A DNA stretch of 64,000 nucleotides from Phaeobacter sp. HF9A (GTDB lineage Bacteria; Pseudomonadota; Alphaproteobacteria; Rhodobacterales; Rhodobacteraceae): NCBI RefSeq assembly GCF_011806385.1, contig NZ_JAATOX010000004.1:1-64000 (forward strand), given 5' to 3'. The position numbers and the translations under genes were made by a program. The notes under the pieces are model-generated. The model did not search any database. It was not told where the DNA came from and worked only from the letters and a program-made list of their open reading frames with translations. Each line of letters opens with the position of its first letter. Position 1 is the stretch's first letter. Positions 61,909 through 64,000 of the stretch are shown piece after piece.

Positions 61909-64000
61909 ATGCCAGAAGCAGACCGCAAGATTATCCTGAAGCTCCTCAACGGCACGCAATCCGGCGCCGAAGTCGCCTTGCCCGACGGGGTTTACAGCTT
62001 CGGATCGGGCGAAGAGGCCGATCTGCGCATGATCGACATCGCCATGCCCGAGCTTCAGGGGCGTATCCGGGTGACGGGGGGCAAGATCGCGCTCCAGTCC
62101 CTGGGGGCATCGCTGGCCACCGCCTCTGGCATGGTGATTGATCCGGGCGGCGAGGACTGGCGCGAAATCGCGCAGCTCGACGTGGTGACGGCGGGCACGA
62201 CGCGCTTTGCGCTGGGGGTAAAGAATGCCAATTGGGCCGAGCTCCTCTCTGACGAGGACGGGCTGACCGCGCGCCCCACCGCCGAGAACAGACCCGGCCT
62301 GGCCGGGCTCAAACATTGGAAATGGCCGCTCTCCGCCGCCGCCTTTGTGCTGCTGCTCGGGCTTGGCGTGGCCGGGCTTGCGTTTCAGTCCCCGGACCGG
62401 CGGCCCAGCGATCACGGTGCCACCAACACCCAGGCCGAGGTTGCCAGCCTGCGCGCGATGATCGCCAGCTTGCCGTTTCCGTCCGATCTCGAGGTGTCGG
62501 CGCAGGCCGACGGGCGGCTGATCGTGACCGGCTATGTCGCCGGGGCCGCCGAACGGCGCGCGGTCGAGAATGCCATTGCGGAAACCGGCCTGACGGTACG
62601 GCGGCGGATCTGGGCGCTGGATGCGATGCAGGCCGATATCGACGGCTTGCTGACGGCGCAGGATCCGACCCTCAACGCAGAGCTGGCAGCGGACGGGCAT
62701 GTCACACTCTCTGGCGTTCATCTGGACCCCGAGGAAGCCAATTCCATCGTCGAAATGATCCGCACCCAGGTCTTTGGGCTCAGTGGCGTGACCAACAACA
62801 TCAGCACCGCCGAGACCTACCTCGCGGAGGTTCAGGCGCTGATCGACCGTCTGTCGCTCACCAATCTGGTGATCGCGCGGCTGGACGGGATGCTGATAGA
62901 AACCACCGGCGTGATACCGGCGGAAAAGGCCGAAAACTGGGTGGGCTTTGTGCAGGTCTATGCCAAACGCTTTTCCGAAATCCTGCCGCTGCGCTCTTTC
63001 GTGGCGCTGGAAAACGCACCGCAAAGCACCTCTGCCGAACCGCTCGTCGTCGGCAACAGCGAGGTCATCGCCCCGCTCGGCGGCCGGCAACTCTCCGCGG
63101 GATCGCTCAGCGAAGGCAGCGCGCTTGGACCCGAGCAGGTCTTTGGCCCAACCTTTGAACCGGATGGCAACGGCGGCGGCGACACCGCAACCGAGACAAC
63201 CGGCCCCTCGGCCCCTGGCACCGGCGGCGCAGGGGCGGCGCCAAACCGCACCAGCGTGCCGCCGCTGATCCAGTCGGTGATCTCGGACTACGCCGCCCGG
63301 AATCCCGCCGTGGTAGATGCCATTATCGCCTCGGCAAGCAACGGGCAGGTGACCAGCCTCAGCGCGCTACAATCGGGCCAGTTCACGACAGCGCCCGAGA
63401 CCGCCGAGGCCAGCGATCCCCTGCCCCGCTCCGTCGCACCCGGCACCATTGCCGCCCTGATCAGCGACGCGACAGCGGCAACCGAGGGCGCCCCCCAGGA
63501 CCCGACAGCGCCCGCCAACGGGTGGCAGACCAGCCCCGCCACAGAAGGGCAAACTCTGTCCACAGCAGTTGGGCAGACGGCGACCGCGGCGGAGCAACGA
63601 CCTGCGCCCGCAGGACAGGCGCAGACCGCCGCTGCCATGAGCGGGCAGACTATGTTCCTGTCCGGGCGCAAGACCGAGCCCACAGCAACAGGGCAGATCG
63701 GGCCTGCATTTGAGGGGCAGAGTGTACCTCTGGCCGAAGGGCAGACCGAAACCCCCACCGCCACCGCGCAACAGCCCGGGACCGATGCGCCGACACTTCT
63801 TGGCGCGGGGGACGAGTATCAGCACTTCCAGGCCGGTTTGCCGAATTCCCCGGAAGTGCGCGCCCTGATGGCCGCCAGCAGCCATCTTTTTGCGCCGGGA
63901 CCGGAGGGCGGTTTCGAACTGTCACAGGCCGCAAGCGACGCCTTGCCGGGGCTGAAGCAGCTCTCGCCCGACCTGCTGGATCTTGCCCAGCGACAGCAGA
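61909..64000 (+). CDS. sctD: T3SS inner-membrane ring protein SctD (YscD-like), enlarged, 3' end outside window
   Basis: The frame is open from ATG 61909 to the window end, at least 697 residues. Residues 1-105 are a cytosolic FHA-like domain (I-I-L-K-L-L-N-G-T-Q-S-G-A-E-V and G-S-G-E-E-A-D-L-R), a TM helix lies at about 140-159, and periplasmic ring-building/BON-like repeats follow at about 175-345 (L-I-V-T-G-Y-V and H-V-T-L-S-G-V-H-L). This is the YscD plan, usually about 400-450 residues. The extra 350 or more residues are Ala/Thr/Pro/Gly-rich with G-Q-T repeats and then ordered sequence. It diverges from the secretin gene. Could be a fusion; the function of the tail is unknown. Confidence 0.85.
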   Translation, partial: MPEADRKIILKLLNGTQSGAEVALPDGVYSFGSGEEADLRMIDIAMPELQGRIRVTGGKIALQSLGASLATASGMVIDPGGEDWREIAQLDVVTAGTTRFALGVKNANWAELLSDEDGLTARPTAENRPGLAGLKHWKWPLSAAAFVLLLGLGVAGLAFQSPDRRPSDHGATNTQAEVASLRAMIASLPFPSDLEVSAQADGRLIVTGYVAGAAERRAVENAIAETGLTVRRRIWALDAMQADIDGLLTAQDPTLNAELAADGHVTLSGVHLDPEEANSIVEMIRTQVFGLSGVTNNISTAETYLAEVQALIDRLSLTNLVIARLDGMLIETTGVIPAEKAENWVGFVQVYAKRFSEILPLRSFVALENAPQSTSAEPLVVGNSEVIAPLGGRQLSAGSLSEGSALGPEQVFGPTFEPDGNGGGDTATETTGPSAPGTGGAGAAPNRTSVPPLIQSVISDYAARNPAVVDAIIASASNGQVTSLSALQSGQFTTAPETAEASDPLPRSVAPGTIAALISDATAATEGAPQDPTAPANGWQTSPATEGQTLSTAVGQTATAAEQRPAPAGQAQTAAAMSGQTMFLSGRKTEPTATGQIGPAFEGQSVPLAEGQTETPTATAQQPGTDAPTLLGAGDEYQHFQAGLPNSPEVRALMAASSHLFAPGPEGGFELSQAASDALPGLKQLSPDLLDLAQRQQ
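63541..63735 (+). repeat. Degenerate G-Q-T repeat region within sctD
   Basis: Within codons 545-609 the peptide pattern (E/V/A/S/T)-G-Q-(T/A/I/S) recurs about seven times at intervals of about 8-16 residues, separated by Ala/Thr/Pro-rich spacers. It looks like a flexible low-complexity linker that has grown by imperfect repeat expansion. Confidence 0.7.

Noticed and set aside
61840-63090. 416-codon minus-strand open frame opposite sctD
   Set aside because: It is antisense to the FHA, TM and ring domains of SctD, which are convincing on the plus strand.
63541-63735. G-Q-T repeats considered as a DNA-level tandem repeat
   Set aside because: Codons and spacer lengths vary between units, so it is a degenerate peptide repeat and not a clean tandem DNA repeat.

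Overview
The window looks like a chromosomal or plasmid segment of a GC-rich alphaproteobacterium, most likely a Rhodobacteraceae (roseobacter-type) marine heterotroph. This rests on the gene repertoire (TRAP and tripartite tricarboxylate binding proteins, StyA-type monooxygenase, acetoacetate decarboxylase) and on codon style. It is an inference, because no rRNA or other taxonomic marker is present. No tRNA, rRNA, CRISPR array or recognisable insertion sequence was seen.

Left part (1-26.2 kb): catabolism and uptake. It opens with the 3' end of a carboxymuconolactone decarboxylase-family gene, followed by a LigI-like amidohydrolase and an SDR. Next come an orphan TctC-type binding protein diverging from an alpha/beta hydrolase plus a ModA-like binding protein, and an isochorismatase-fold protein heading a DctPQM TRAP transporter operon. 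A minus-strand SDR-StyA-StyB-like set diverges from an AraC-type regulator. A long minus-strand run then holds a cyclase-family hydrolase, two CrtI-like FAD oxidoreductases, a complete Dpp/Opp-type ABC transporter and a MarR regulator. Last comes a ketone-body group: acetoacetate decarboxylase, cytochrome b561, 3-hydroxybutyrate dehydrogenase and a DUF1269 protein. Together these suggest import and breakdown of aromatic or other cyclic acids.

Right part (26.5-64 kb): an apparently complete non-flagellar type III secretion system (T3SS) of Ysc-like organisation.
(a) 26.6-29 kb: a chaperone plus a 640-residue protein with a complete eukaryotic-type kinase core, a likely effector, closed by a strong terminator.
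(b) 37-29 kb, minus strand: secreted-protein candidates with CesT-type chaperones, including two large paralogues with a shared C-terminal region, ending with sctU.
(c) 38-40.5 kb: an AraC regulator, a Crp-type regulator and a yscE-sctF-yscG-like needle set, with an intrinsic terminator after the needle gene.
(d) 48-40.5 kb, minus strand: the core operon sctI-J-K-L-N-O-P-Q-R-S with overlapping genes.
(e) 48-52 kb, plus strand: sctV followed without a gap by an ExbB/TolQ/MotA-type channel protein and two small single-TM proteins with an ExbD-type membrane aspartate.
(f) 58-52 kb, minus strand: gatekeeper sctW, chaperones and the two pore-forming translocators.
(g) sctT, a GspD-like secretin (sctC) and a divergent sctD with an unusually long low-complexity C-terminus that runs off the window.

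The least expected parts are the ExbB/ExbD-like trio co-transcribed with sctV, the GspD-like secretin facing an enlarged SctD, the kinase effector, the paralogous pair of large secreted candidates, and a repeated 5-4-5 palindrome (GTGTC-N4-GACAC) at T3SS promoters next to a Crp-family gene.
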